NCBI GenBank assembly: GCA_963706875.1 | Contig: CAVPNW010000016.1 | Coordinates: 558,001-622,000, forward strand | Length of the DNA stretch: 64,000 nucleotides | DNA from: Prado023 sp963706875 | Lineage (GTDB): Bacteria > Actinomycetota > Actinomycetes > S36-B12 > CAIYMF01 | Direction: 5' to 3' | Shown: positions 48,690 through 56,687 of the stretch, one piece after another | How positions within the stretch are numbered: the stretch's first letter is position 1 | Layout of the letters: each line of letters begins with the position of its first letter | Made by a program: the position numbers and the translations under genes | The notes under the pieces: generated by a model | The model's database searches: none | Told to the model about the DNA's origin: nothing | What the model saw: only the letters and a program-made list of their open reading frames with translations

Positions 48690-51328
48690 GCCCGAGCGCG
48701 GATGATCAGGTCGGCGACCAGCCCGGTCCAGCCGGTCTGGTGCGAGGCCCCCAACCCAGCCCCCGTGTCACCGTCGAAGTACTCGTAGAACAGGGTGTGG
48801 CCGGCCCAGGCAGGGTCGGTCTGAAGCGGTGTGCCGGCTCCGGGTCGGCCAGCGCACGGCGCGGTCCCGTCCGTCCCCGGCACGAACATCGAGATCAGGC
48901 GCTCACGCAGGTCGCCGGCCACCTCGGCGAGGGTCCGCTGCTGGCCTGATCCGGTGGGGTACTCGACGGTGAACCCCTCTCCCAGGGCCTCGTGGTGCTC
49001 GCCGAGGGCGTGCACGAGCAGGTGGTTGATAGGCATCCAGATCGGTCCGCGCCAGTTCGAGTTCCCCCCGTACATCCCGGTCGTGGACTCCCCCGGCTCG
49101 TAGCTGATCGACCACTCCTGGCCGGCGGCGCCGATCCGGAACGGCTCCTCGCGGTGATGGGCCGACAGGGAGCGGATCCCGAACGGCGAGAGCATCTGGG
49201 ACTCGTCGAGCAGCTTGGCCAGCACCCGGCGCAGGTCGTCCGGAGCGACTACCGACAGCGAGAGCTGGCGCATGTCGGCCGAGAGCTCCACTGGGAGGTC
49301 CGGATCCTCGGACAGCAGGTCGCCGTCGTGCTCGAGGCGCTCCAGCAGCGCCGAACGCATGCGCTGCGCGGTCGCCCGGGCCTGGGCGGCGCTCGCCGGC
49401 TTCAGCTGGATCGACTCGGTCGCGACGACCGGCATGGCACCCACCAGCGAGGTGACCCGCAGCGGGGCGCGGGTGCCGTCGGGGTAGATCAGCTGGTCGT
49501 AGAAGTAGCCGTCCGCCTCATCCCAGATCCCCTCGTCGTCCATGGCCTCGTTGATGCTGATGAAGTGCTGCAGGAACGTCACCAGCAGGTGGTCCACCGG
49601 CTGGCCGGCGTGCACCATGTGGTTGAGCATCCCGAGCATCTGCGTGCAGTAGAAGGCCATCCACGCCGTCCCGTCGGCCTGCTGCAGGGTGTAGCCGGGG
49701 GGAAGGTTGCTGCGATCGATCGGGCCGATGTTGTCCAGGCCGAGGAAGCCACCGCCGAACAGCGAGTTCCCGTCGGGGTCCTGCTGGTTGACCCACCAGG
49801 TGAAGTTCATCAGCAGCTTCGGGAAGATCCGCACGAGGAAGTCGGTGTCGCGCGACCCGTCGATCTCGAATACCCGGAGTGCTGCCCACGCGTGCACCGG
49901 CGGGTTCAGGTCGCTGAAGTTCCACTCGTATGCCGGGATCGCTCCGTTCGGGTGCTGGTACCACTCGCGCAGAAGCAGGTCGAGCTGGCCCTTGGCGAAG
50001 CCCGGATCGATGTGCGCGAGGGCCACGGTGTGGAAGGCAAGGTCCCAGGCGGCGAACCACGGGTACTCCCAGGGGTCGGGCATGGAGATGACGTCGCGGG
50101 CGTTGAGGTGCCGCCATGTGCGGTTGCGGATGGCCGAACGGCCCTGCGGCGGGGCCGGTTCGCCGGCGTCGCCGTCCTGCCAACGCTTCACGCTGTAGGC
50201 GAAGAACTGCTTGCCCCAGATCATCCCCGCGAACGCCTCGCGCAGCACCCGTGCCTCGTCCGCTGAGCACGCGGCGGGCGTGACGTCGGAGTAGAAGGCA
50301 TCGGCCTCGGCCTGCCGGAGCGCCAGGACCTCGTTGGACACGGTCGGGGTCGGGGCGGCCTCGTCGTCGGCGAGCCACTCCTCCAGGCGCAGCACGAACT
50401 CCACCGTCTGGCCGGGGGGGACGTCCGCGCGGTACCACCAGGCGGCCTTGGTCCCGGTGTGCTCCGGATCGACCGTCGCGGTCCCGGAGACCACGTGGTC
50501 GTTGATCCCGTCCTTGGGGTAGCGCGTGACCGGGTCTGTGCCCCAGATCCGGGTCTCGTTGGTCGCGTTGTTGCAGAAGAGCGCCTCAGGTGCCGTGCCG
50601 TGCGCTGCGGGATGGGCGTGCAGCCGGTAGCGGCCCAGACGCGGGTGCTCGGCCACGATGTGCCCCGCGCCGAGGCTCAGGTGCGGCCTTCCCTCCACCT
50701 CGCCGCCGGTCCAGGTGTCGCGGAACCACAGGGTCGGCAGGACGTGGATCGGGCGGGTCTCGGGGCCGTGGTTGGTGACCGTCACGCGCATCACGATGTC
50801 CTCTGGACCGGCCTTGGCGTACTGGACCTCGACGGCGAAGTAGCGGTCCTCGTCGAACACCCCGGTGTCGAGCAGCTCGAACTCCCCCACGTCCTTGCCC
50901 CGGGCGCGGTTCTCGTCCCGGAGCCGCTGGTAGGGGAAGGTCGCCTGCGGGTAGTGGTAGCGCCAGTGCAGCCACGAGTGGCTGGGCGTGGCATCGACGT
51001 ACCACCAGTACTCCTTGGCGTCCTCACCGTGGTTTCCCTCGGGCCCGGCGAGACCGAACATCCGCTCCTTGAGGTGGTCGTCAGCGCCGTTCCACAGCGA
51101 CAGCGCCAGGCAGAGGTCCTGGTTGATGTCGCTGATCCCGGCCATGCCGTCCTCGTTCCAGCGGTACGCGCGGGAGCGGGCGTGGTCGTAGGGGAAGTAC
51201 CCCCAGGCGTTGCCGTCGGCCGAATAGTCCTCGCGCACCGTGCCCCAGGCTCGCTCGGAGAGGTAGGGACCCCACTTCTCCCAGTTGATCGGATCGTCGA
51301 TGCGCTCAGCTTCGGGGTTGGTCGGCAT
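48686..51328 (-). CDS. GH63-family glucosidase (MGH1-like)
   Basis: 880 residues, cytosolic, with no signal peptide. Begins with DPINWEKWGPYLSERAWGTVREDYSADGNAWGYFPYDHARSRAYRWNEDG, the standard start of this bacterial GH63-like family. The (alpha/alpha)6 barrel is in the second half: SMPDPWEYPWFAAWDLAFHTVA carries the presumed catalytic acid, and GGNSNWRGPIWMPINHLLVHAL the downstream conserved segment. Related enzymes act on glucosyl or mannosyl-glycerate type alpha-linked sugars; specificity cannot be read here. First gene of the operon that continues with the ceramidase-like and acyltransferase genes. Confidence 0.9.
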   Translation of the reverse strand: MPTNPEAERIDDPINWEKWGPYLSERAWGTVREDYSADGNAWGYFPYDHARSRAYRWNEDGMAGISDINQDLCLALSLWNGADDHLKERMFGLAGPEGNHGEDAKEYWWYVDATPSHSWLHWRYHYPQATFPYQRLRDENRARGKDVGEFELLDTGVFDEDRYFAVEVQYAKAGPEDIVMRVTVTNHGPETRPIHVLPTLWFRDTWTGGEVEGRPHLSLGAGHIVAEHPRLGRYRLHAHPAAHGTAPEALFCNNATNETRIWGTDPVTRYPKDGINDHVVSGTATVDPEHTGTKAAWWYRADVPPGQTVEFVLRLEEWLADDEAAPTPTVSNEVLALRQAEADAFYSDVTPAACSADEARVLREAFAGMIWGKQFFAYSVKRWQDGDAGEPAPPQGRSAIRNRTWRHLNARDVISMPDPWEYPWFAAWDLAFHTVALAHIDPGFAKGQLDLLLREWYQHPNGAIPAYEWNFSDLNPPVHAWAALRVFEIDGSRDTDFLVRIFPKLLMNFTWWVNQQDPDGNSLFGGGFLGLDNIGPIDRSNLPPGYTLQQADGTAWMAFYCTQMLGMLNHMVHAGQPVDHLLVTFLQHFISINEAMDDEGIWDEADGYFYDQLIYPDGTRAPLRVTSLVGAMPVVATESIQLKPASAAQARATAQRMRSALLERLEHDGDLLSEDPDLPVELSADMRQLSLSVVAPDDLRRVLAKLLDESQMLSPFGIRSLSAHHREEPFRIGAAGQEWSISYEPGESTTGMYGGNSNWRGPIWMPINHLLVHALGEHHEALGEGFTVEYPTGSGQQRTLAEVAGDLRERLISMFVPGTDGTAPCAGRPGAGTPLQTDPAWAGHTLFYEYFDGDTGAGLGASHQTGWTGLVADLIIRARA

Positions 51329-51370
51329 GGACCGCAGTCTGCCGCACGCCCGCGGCTGGCGCGCCCCAGA

Positions 51371-52486
51371 TCACCCCAGTGAGTCGGGCTCCCGGCGCCC
51401 AAGCCACGGGTCCAGTCCATCCTCGCGACCGAGGAACTGGCCGAGGCCGGCCTCCTGCTCCTCAGCGGTGAGCAGGGCCTCCTCGAACGCAGCCACCAGC
51501 CCCCGACGCTGCTCGGAGACACCGGTGAACATCAAGCTGGTCGCCGGGGCACGCTGACCCCACTGCCCGTGGATGCCGATGGAGAGCTGGGCCCCGGCGC
51601 CGTCCCAGATGCAGGCGGTCAGAGGGCGGGTTGCGACCCAGAAGTGCCCACGGCTGCGCACCTGGTCCCCCGCGAGCGCCTCGATCCGCTCGAGCAGGCG
51701 GTCAGGGTGCAACGGCCGCGGTGAGCTCAGGTGCATGGTCCAGACACCGTCGCGCTCGGGGGCCCCGTTGTGGGCCACGTGCAACGGGTCGACGCGGCGG
51801 CTGGCGTGCTCGCACAGGTGGCTGTGATCGAACAGGACGCGGGTGTTCACCGACAGGTAGTCCTCGACCAGGTGCGAGCCGTGGCCGCGCAGGTGGGCCA
51901 TGAGTGCGCTGTCGGCAGGCGCAGCCTCGGCCAGCGGGGCTGACGTCAGCACGAAGTCGGCATGCCCGACCTGATGGGCCAGCACCTCACCGACCGACCG
52001 GATGTCCTCGGCCCCCATCCCCAGCCCGCGCTCACTGAGCAGGTCGTCGCCGAGGAGGTCCTGGCGCATCGTGCCGGCGTCGCAGGCGGCGGCAACGGAT
52101 GCCAGCCTGGCCCCGGACAGCGGACCGCCAGGGGCTGTCGCGCCGTCGATGGCACGGGCCATCGGGACCGTCTCGCTGCCGACCGGGGCGGCGATCAGGA
52201 TGTTGCGGTACTGCCCCAGTGCGAGCAGTCGCTCGAGCATGGGCAACGTGTCCTCGCGCAGCGCGCACCCCAGGCACGTGTGGTCCAGGTCGACCCATTC
52301 GTCGAGCAGCACGCCGGACGAGTCGGACACGACGTGGTGGATCGGATCATTGCGGTCCCCATCGATGTCCTGGGTGAGCACGACGGTGTCCGGGACGTCG
52401 GTCAGGGCGGCGAACGATGCCGAGCCCCGCAGGATCGGATCGACAGTGGCCAGGATCACGATCGGGACGCGGGGCTTGGCGGACAT
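51371..52486 (-). CDS. CobW/G3E-like protein lacking a P-loop
   Basis: 371 residues. Has the general layout of COG0523 GTPases: PIVILATVDPILRGSASF at the Walker A position, DHTCLGCALREDTLPML at the position of the CxCC metal site, ADFVLTSAPL in place of the NKxD region, and a C-terminal CobW_C part (SRGHFWVATRPLTACIWDGAGAQLSI). The GxxGxGK(T/S) loop is absent, so GTP binding in the usual way is unlikely. COG0523 proteins are zinc/cobalt chaperones; loss of the P-loop with kept cysteines suggests a metal-handling or regulatory offshoot. A Fur/Zur-like box lies about 40 bases upstream, shared with the divergent HU gene. Confidence 0.75.
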   Translation of the reverse strand: MSAKPRVPIVILATVDPILRGSASFAALTDVPDTVVLTQDIDGDRNDPIHHVVSDSSGVLLDEWVDLDHTCLGCALREDTLPMLERLLALGQYRNILIAAPVGSETVPMARAIDGATAPGGPLSGARLASVAAACDAGTMRQDLLGDDLLSERGLGMGAEDIRSVGEVLAHQVGHADFVLTSAPLAEAAPADSALMAHLRGHGSHLVEDYLSVNTRVLFDHSHLCEHASRRVDPLHVAHNGAPERDGVWTMHLSSPRPLHPDRLLERIEALAGDQVRSRGHFWVATRPLTACIWDGAGAQLSIGIHGQWGQRAPATSLMFTGVSEQRRGLVAAFEEALLTAEEQEAGLGQFLGREDGLDPWLGRREPDSLG

Positions 52487-52519
52487 GGGACAACCTTCCT
52501 GGCGCGGGGAGTTTGACGC

Positions 52520-52536
52520 GACTGATTCTCATTACA
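52520..52536 (-). promoter_or_regulatory. Fur/Zur-like box between CobW-like and HU genes
   Basis: On the minus strand TAATGAGAATCAGTC is read; TGAGAATCAG fits the left half of the actinobacterial Zur pattern TGAnAATnATTnTCA exactly, while the right half is degenerate. AT-rich island in a GC-rich background. Position suits control of the CobW-like gene. Confidence 0.4.
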
Positions 52537-52592
52537 TACTGTCCCCGCCAGTACGCGCAAGTCCCGACATCGACACACCCCAGAGGAGCGAC

Positions 52593-52871
52593 ATGACCAT
52601 CCAGAGAGCTGAACTCGCCGCCAGGATCTCGGCCGAGTCCGGGGTCTCCACCACGGACGCCGAGGCCGTGCTTGCGGCCCTGACCCCCGTGCTGTGCGCG
52701 ACCCTGGCTGCCGGGGAGGACGTCCGACTGACCGGACTCATGACGATCACCACGGCCGAGCGCGCCGAACGGTCCGGCCGCAATCCGCGCACGGGCGAAC
52801 AGATCACCATCCCGGCCGGACGCGTCGTGCGCATCGCCGCCGGGGCGACCCTCAAGGGTGCGGTCAAGTAG
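52593..52871 (+). CDS. HU-family DNA-binding protein
   Basis: 92 residues, one DNABII domain: MTIQRAELAARISAESGVSTTDAEAVLAALTPVL, then the beta-arm region RSGRNPRTGEQITIPAGRVVRIAAG. The arm motif is RNPRTGEQI with the intercalating Pro. No Lys-rich C-terminal tail as in mycobacterial HupB, so it may be an accessory HU. AGAGGAG precedes the ATG. Divergent from the CobW-like gene, with the Fur/Zur-like box between. Confidence 0.92.
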   Translation: MTIQRAELAARISAESGVSTTDAEAVLAALTPVLCATLAAGEDVRLTGLMTITTAERAERSGRNPRTGEQITIPAGRVVRIAAGATLKGAVK

Positions 52872-52964
52872 CCGGGAACCACACAGCGCGCGATCCGCCA
52901 GCCTCCCTCCACAGGACCCGCGGGGGATGCTGGCGGATCGCCCCGCCCGGGGGACAATGTGCCG

Positions 52965-53939
52965 ATGAGCGTGCAGTCGCCGGCCCGGACCTTCCGGCCC
53001 ACCGCGCTGGGCGTGCTCGCCGTCGGGCTGCTGGCGTTCCTCCTGGCTCAACGCTGGCTTGCTGGAGCGCTGGACAGCGCTGCACTGTCGGCGTTCACGA
53101 CGGTGTTCCTGTCGATAGTCATCCAGGCGACGCCCTTCCTGGTGGTGGGCGTGCTGCTGTCGGCGGCGATCAATGCGTTCGTGTCCCCCAGCCTGCTTCG
53201 CAGGGCCCTGCCACGAAATCGCGCGCTGGCGGTGCCCGTGGCCGGGTGCGCCGGCCTGGTGCTCCCGGGGTGCGAATGCGCCTCGGTGCCCGTTGCCGGG
53301 GGCCTGATGTCCCGGGGCGTGGCCCCCGCGGCGGCCCTGACGTTCCTGCTGGCGGCCCCGGCCGTGAACCCCATCGTCCTGGCCGCCACCTGGGTGGCGT
53401 TCCCGAACAACCCGGAGATGGTCTGGGCCCGGTTCGCCGCGTCGATGCTCGCCGCGATCACGATGGGCTGGCTGTGGCTCGCAGTCGGGCGCGGTGAGTG
53501 GTTGCGCCTGCCCGGGCGCAGCCACCTGGAGCACGCCAACCCCTGGGTCACGTTCCACCGCAATGCCAGCCACGACTTCCTGCACGCCGGCGGCTTCCTG
53601 GTCGTGGGCGGCCTGACGGCAGCCGTGCTCAACGTCGCGATTCCCGGGACCTGGCTGGACAGCCTGGCCGGCATGGCCCTGCTCTCGGTGCTCGCCCTGG
53701 CCCTGCTGGCGGTCGTGATGTGCATCTGCTCCGAGGCTGACGCGTTCGTCGCGGCGAGCTTCACGCAGTTCAGCCCGGTCGCACAGCTGGCGTTCATGGT
53801 CGTTGGCCCCATGGTCGACCTGAAGCTGGTGGCGATGCAGAGCGGCGCCTTCGGCCGTGCGTTCGCCGTGCGGTTCGCGCCCGTCACGTTCGTCGTCGCC
53901 GTGTCGTTCGCGATCGTGGTGGGCGGGGTCCTGCTGTGA
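52965..53939 (+). CDS. Permease of the ArsP/YcgR (DUF318) type
   Basis: 324 residues, about eight hydrophobic spans. The family signatures AGLVLPGCECASVPVAGGLMSRG and MCICSEADAFVAASF, each with a Cys-Glu/Ser cluster in the membrane, identify the permease family that includes ArsP and YcgR. GACAAT (52953-52958) lies six bases before the ATG, so the gene may be leaderless; GTG 52959 overlaps that element. The stop overlaps the next gene by four bases. Such pairs with TIGR03943 proteins are found near metal-homeostasis genes; metal efflux or import is inference. Confidence 0.88.
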   Translation: MSVQSPARTFRPTALGVLAVGLLAFLLAQRWLAGALDSAALSAFTTVFLSIVIQATPFLVVGVLLSAAINAFVSPSLLRRALPRNRALAVPVAGCAGLVLPGCECASVPVAGGLMSRGVAPAAALTFLLAAPAVNPIVLAATWVAFPNNPEMVWARFAASMLAAITMGWLWLAVGRGEWLRLPGRSHLEHANPWVTFHRNASHDFLHAGGFLVVGGLTAAVLNVAIPGTWLDSLAGMALLSVLALALLAVVMCICSEADAFVAASFTQFSPVAQLAFMVVGPMVDLKLVAMQSGAFGRAFAVRFAPVTFVVAVSFAIVVGGVLL

Positions 53940-54658
53940 ACCGGTCGGTGCAGGCGGTGCTGCTGATCCTCTTCGGCGGCGTGATCATCCGGGTCGTGGC
54001 CGCCGGGGCGCACGTGAACTATGTCAAGGAGTCGATGGGCCCGTGGCTGCTGGCCAGCGGGGTGGTGCTGCTGGTGCTCGGAGCCCTGGCAGTTCTCGAG
54101 GTGGTCCGCGACGAGGGCGCCGAGGAGCCAGGGGGCACCGACCCCGGCGCCCACGACGGCCATTCCCACCACGGTCCGCGCGCGGCCTGGGCGCTGCTGC
54201 TGCCGGTCGCCGCGGTGCTCATCGTGCCGGCAGCACCGCTGGGGTCCTTCACGGCCAACCGGATCGAGGCCTTCGCCCCGCAGGCCGCGTCGGACACCCT
54301 GTTCCCGGAGCTCGCCGGCGACCCCGCGGACCTCGCGATGGGCGACTTCGTGGCACGAGCGATCTGGGACGATGGCCGGACGCTGGCCGACCGCCGGGTC
54401 CGGCTGGTCGGGTTCGTCAGCCCCACCAATGAGGAGGGCTGGTACCTGACCAGGCTGGGCCTGTCCTGCTGCGCGGCCGATGCCTACGCGCTGAAGGTGC
54501 TCCCGATCGGGGCACCGGACCTGCCCGCCGACACCTGGGTCGAGGTCACCGGGACGTGGACCCCCGGCGGCGGGACCCGGGAGCCGGGAGCGATCCCCCA
54601 GCTCGAGGTCGAGAGCGTGGTCCCGACGGCCACCCCCGCCAATCCCTACGACGGCTGA
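53936..54658 (+). CDS. TIGR03943-family membrane protein, partner of the permease
   Basis: 240 residues. Two N-terminal hydrophobic spans (VQAVLLILFGGVIIRVVAAGA, WLLASGVVLLVLGALAVL), a His-rich loop (GAHDGHSHHGP, a likely metal ligand segment), a third span (AWALLLPVAAVLIVPAAPLG), then an extracytoplasmic domain with RRVRLVGFVSPTNEEGWYLTRLGLSCCAADA. The CC pair and VTGTW strand are typical of the family. Starts at GTG 53936 inside the permease stop, so the two proteins are co-translated and probably form a complex. Confidence 0.85.
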   Translation: MNRSVQAVLLILFGGVIIRVVAAGAHVNYVKESMGPWLLASGVVLLVLGALAVLEVVRDEGAEEPGGTDPGAHDGHSHHGPRAAWALLLPVAAVLIVPAAPLGSFTANRIEAFAPQAASDTLFPELAGDPADLAMGDFVARAIWDDGRTLADRRVRLVGFVSPTNEEGWYLTRLGLSCCAADAYALKVLPIGAPDLPADTWVEVTGTWTPGGGTREPGAIPQLEVESVVPTATPANPYDG

Positions 54659-54686
54659 GCCGGTCAGGGCCTCCGGCCCGGGCGGC

Positions 54687-55007
54687 TCAGGCGGCCATGC
54701 CCTGCTCGACCGGACCCCCGGCCAGGATCCACGTGCCGGTGCCCCCGGCGACGTTGACCACCGTGTAGCCCTGGTTGGCAAGCCAGATCGCCACCTGCAT
54801 CGACCGCGCACCGGACTGGCAGATCAGGTGCACCTGCGACCCCTTCGCGATCTCGTCGACACGCACGGGCAGGACACTCATCGGGATGCTGCGCGCACCG
54901 GGGACGTGCCCGGCGACGAATTCGTGGACCTCTCGGACGTCGACCAGGTCGACGCCACCGGCGTTGATCCGGGCGGCAAGGTCCTGGACGGTGATCGTCT
55001 CGGGCAC
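54687..55007 (-). CDS. Rhodanese-like sulfurtransferase
   Basis: 106 residues, a single rhodanese domain: VDLVDVREVHEFVAGHVPGARSIPMSVL, active-site loop LICQSGARSMQVA with the catalytic Cys near residue 63, then GYTVVNVAGGTGTWILAG. It moves sulfane sulfur to an acceptor in the cytosol. The GTG start has GAGGAG before it. A TACCC/GGGG palindromic element upstream resembles CsoR/CstR operators, which often precede rhodanese genes. Confidence 0.93.
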   Translation of the reverse strand: MPETITVQDLAARINAGGVDLVDVREVHEFVAGHVPGARSIPMSVLPVRVDEIAKGSQVHLICQSGARSMQVAIWLANQGYTVVNVAGGTGTWILAGGPVEQGMAA

Positions 55008-55046
55008 TGGGCGCTCCTCAGCTCGTCTCGGGGAAGGATAACCGCA

Positions 55047-55067
55047 GGGTACATACCCACCGGGGCA
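55047..55067 (-). promoter_or_regulatory. CsoR/CstR-like element upstream of the rhodanese gene
   Basis: ATACCCACCGGGGCAT (55053-55068) agrees at 12 of 16 positions with the perfect palindrome at 8401-8416; it overlaps a second inverted repeat GGGTA-CA-TACCC (55048-55059). Lies about 45 bases before the rhodanese start. Confidence 0.4.
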
Positions 55068-55105
55068 TGGCCTGAACCGTCACCCAGGCACCTGGGACCG
55101 ATCGG

Positions 55106-56584
55106 TCAGACCGGGTCCCAGGTGTGCACCGGCATGTTCGTGTGCATCCGGGCCGTGTACTCAAGGGTCATGCGACGCAGCGCCTCCCAGCGGTCCATGC
55201 CGCGCGACTCGAGGGCTTGGACCGAATCCACCTGCCACTGCGCCCCGTTGCGCCCGGAGGCGCACCGCCCCTCGATGATCCCCATGAGACGCTCGCGGAT
55301 GTCGTCGTCGACCCCCCACTCGCGCAGGCCCTCATGGGCGTGCGGGAGCAGCCGGCGCAGCACGAGCTCGCCGATCGGGACCTCCCCCATCTCGGGCCAG
55401 TACACCGTCGTGTCCATGCCACGCATGGCCGCCCGGGTGAAGTTCTCCTCCGCAGCGCCGAACGACATGCGCGACCACACGGGCCGTTCCTCCTGTGCCA
55501 GGTGGCGCAGGGCCCCGAAGTAGAAGGCGCCGTTGGCCAGGGTGTCCACGACCGTCGGCCCGGCGGGCAGGACCCGGTTCTCGACCCGCAGGTGGGGGCG
55601 GCCGGCGACCACGTCGTAGACCGGGCGGTTCCAGCGCCAGACGGTCCCGTTGTGCAGGCGCAGCTCGCGCAGCGCGGGGGTCCGCCCTGCGGCCAGCTCG
55701 GCCTCGGGATCCTCGTCGTCGAGGACCGGGAGCAGCGCGGGGAAGTACGTGAGGTTCTCCTCGAACAGGTCGAAGACGCTGGTGATCCAGCGCTCCCCGA
55801 ACCACACCCGGGGCCGCACACCCTGCGCCTTCATCTCGGCGGGGCGGGTGTCGGTGGCCTGGGTGAACAGCGCGATTCGGGTCTCGCGCCACAGCTCGCG
55901 GCCCAGGAAGTACGGGGAGTTGGCGCCCAGGGCCACCTGGGCTGCGGCCAGGCACTGCGCGGCGTTCCAGGAGGTGGCGAACTCATCGGGGCTCACCTGC
56001 AGGTGGAACTGCACGCTCGTGCACGCCGCCTCGGGTGCGATGGAGTCAGCGTAGGTCTCCAGGGACTCCTTGGGCCCCCGGATATCGATGTGCAGGTCCT
56101 CGCCGCGCGCCAGGAGCAGCTGCTCGTCGAGCAGGGCGTAGCGGGAGTTGGTGCTGATCGACTCCGAGGTCATGTGCTCCGGGCGCAGGGTCGGCAGGAT
56201 GCCGACCATCACCATCCCGGCGCCCTGCTGGTGGGCGCGGGCGTCGGCATGGTTGAGCTGGTCACGCACCTGGTCCTCGTACTGGCGGGCCCCGTCACCC
56301 ACGAGGCTCTGCGGCGGGATGTTGATCTCCAGGTTGAACCGGCCGAGCTCCTGGACGAACACCGGGCTGTCGATGCTGGCCAGCACCTCGGAGTTGCGCA
56401 TCGCCGGGTTGCCCTCGGCGTCGATCAGGTTGAGCTCGACCTCCATCCCGGTGAGCGGGGTCTCGAAGTCGAACTGCTCCTCGGCCAGCATCTGGGCCAG
56501 GACGTCGAGGCAGCGGTGCACCTTGTCGCGGTAGCGCTGCCGGTCCTCGCGACTGAAGGTGCGGCCCGCCACGTCCTCGCCCAT
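55106..56584 (-). CDS. Glutamate-cysteine ligase-family protein
   Basis: 492 residues from ATG 56584 (MGEDVAGRTFSREDRQRYRDKVHRCLD); ATG 56602 and 56635 are in frame. Landmarks: PLTGMEVELNLID (the GxExE-type ATP/Mg segment of GCS2 ligases), LEINIPPQSL, DSIAPEAACTSVQFHLQVSP, ANSPYFLGRELWRETRIALF, RPHLRVENRVLPAGPTVVD. This is the fold that forms a gamma-glutamyl amide bond. Because actinobacteria usually use mycothiol, a role in ergothioneine (EgtA-like) or an unknown gamma-glutamyl compound is as likely as glutathione. No egt genes are next to it. Confidence 0.8.
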   Translation of the reverse strand: MGEDVAGRTFSREDRQRYRDKVHRCLDVLAQMLAEEQFDFETPLTGMEVELNLIDAEGNPAMRNSEVLASIDSPVFVQELGRFNLEINIPPQSLVGDGARQYEDQVRDQLNHADARAHQQGAGMVMVGILPTLRPEHMTSESISTNSRYALLDEQLLLARGEDLHIDIRGPKESLETYADSIAPEAACTSVQFHLQVSPDEFATSWNAAQCLAAAQVALGANSPYFLGRELWRETRIALFTQATDTRPAEMKAQGVRPRVWFGERWITSVFDLFEENLTYFPALLPVLDDEDPEAELAAGRTPALRELRLHNGTVWRWNRPVYDVVAGRPHLRVENRVLPAGPTVVDTLANGAFYFGALRHLAQEERPVWSRMSFGAAEENFTRAAMRGMDTTVYWPEMGEVPIGELVLRRLLPHAHEGLREWGVDDDIRERLMGIIEGRCASGRNGAQWQVDSVQALESRGMDRWEALRRMTLEYTARMHTNMPVHTWDPV

Positions 56585-56687
56585 ACCCGAAGAGTGCCCC
56601 ATCAGGGTGCGCCTGGTCGCGCGGAACGGGGCCACGATGTGCCCCGATGGCCAGCCGTGTGGGACGCCCGCGAGGGGCGGCGCCCGG

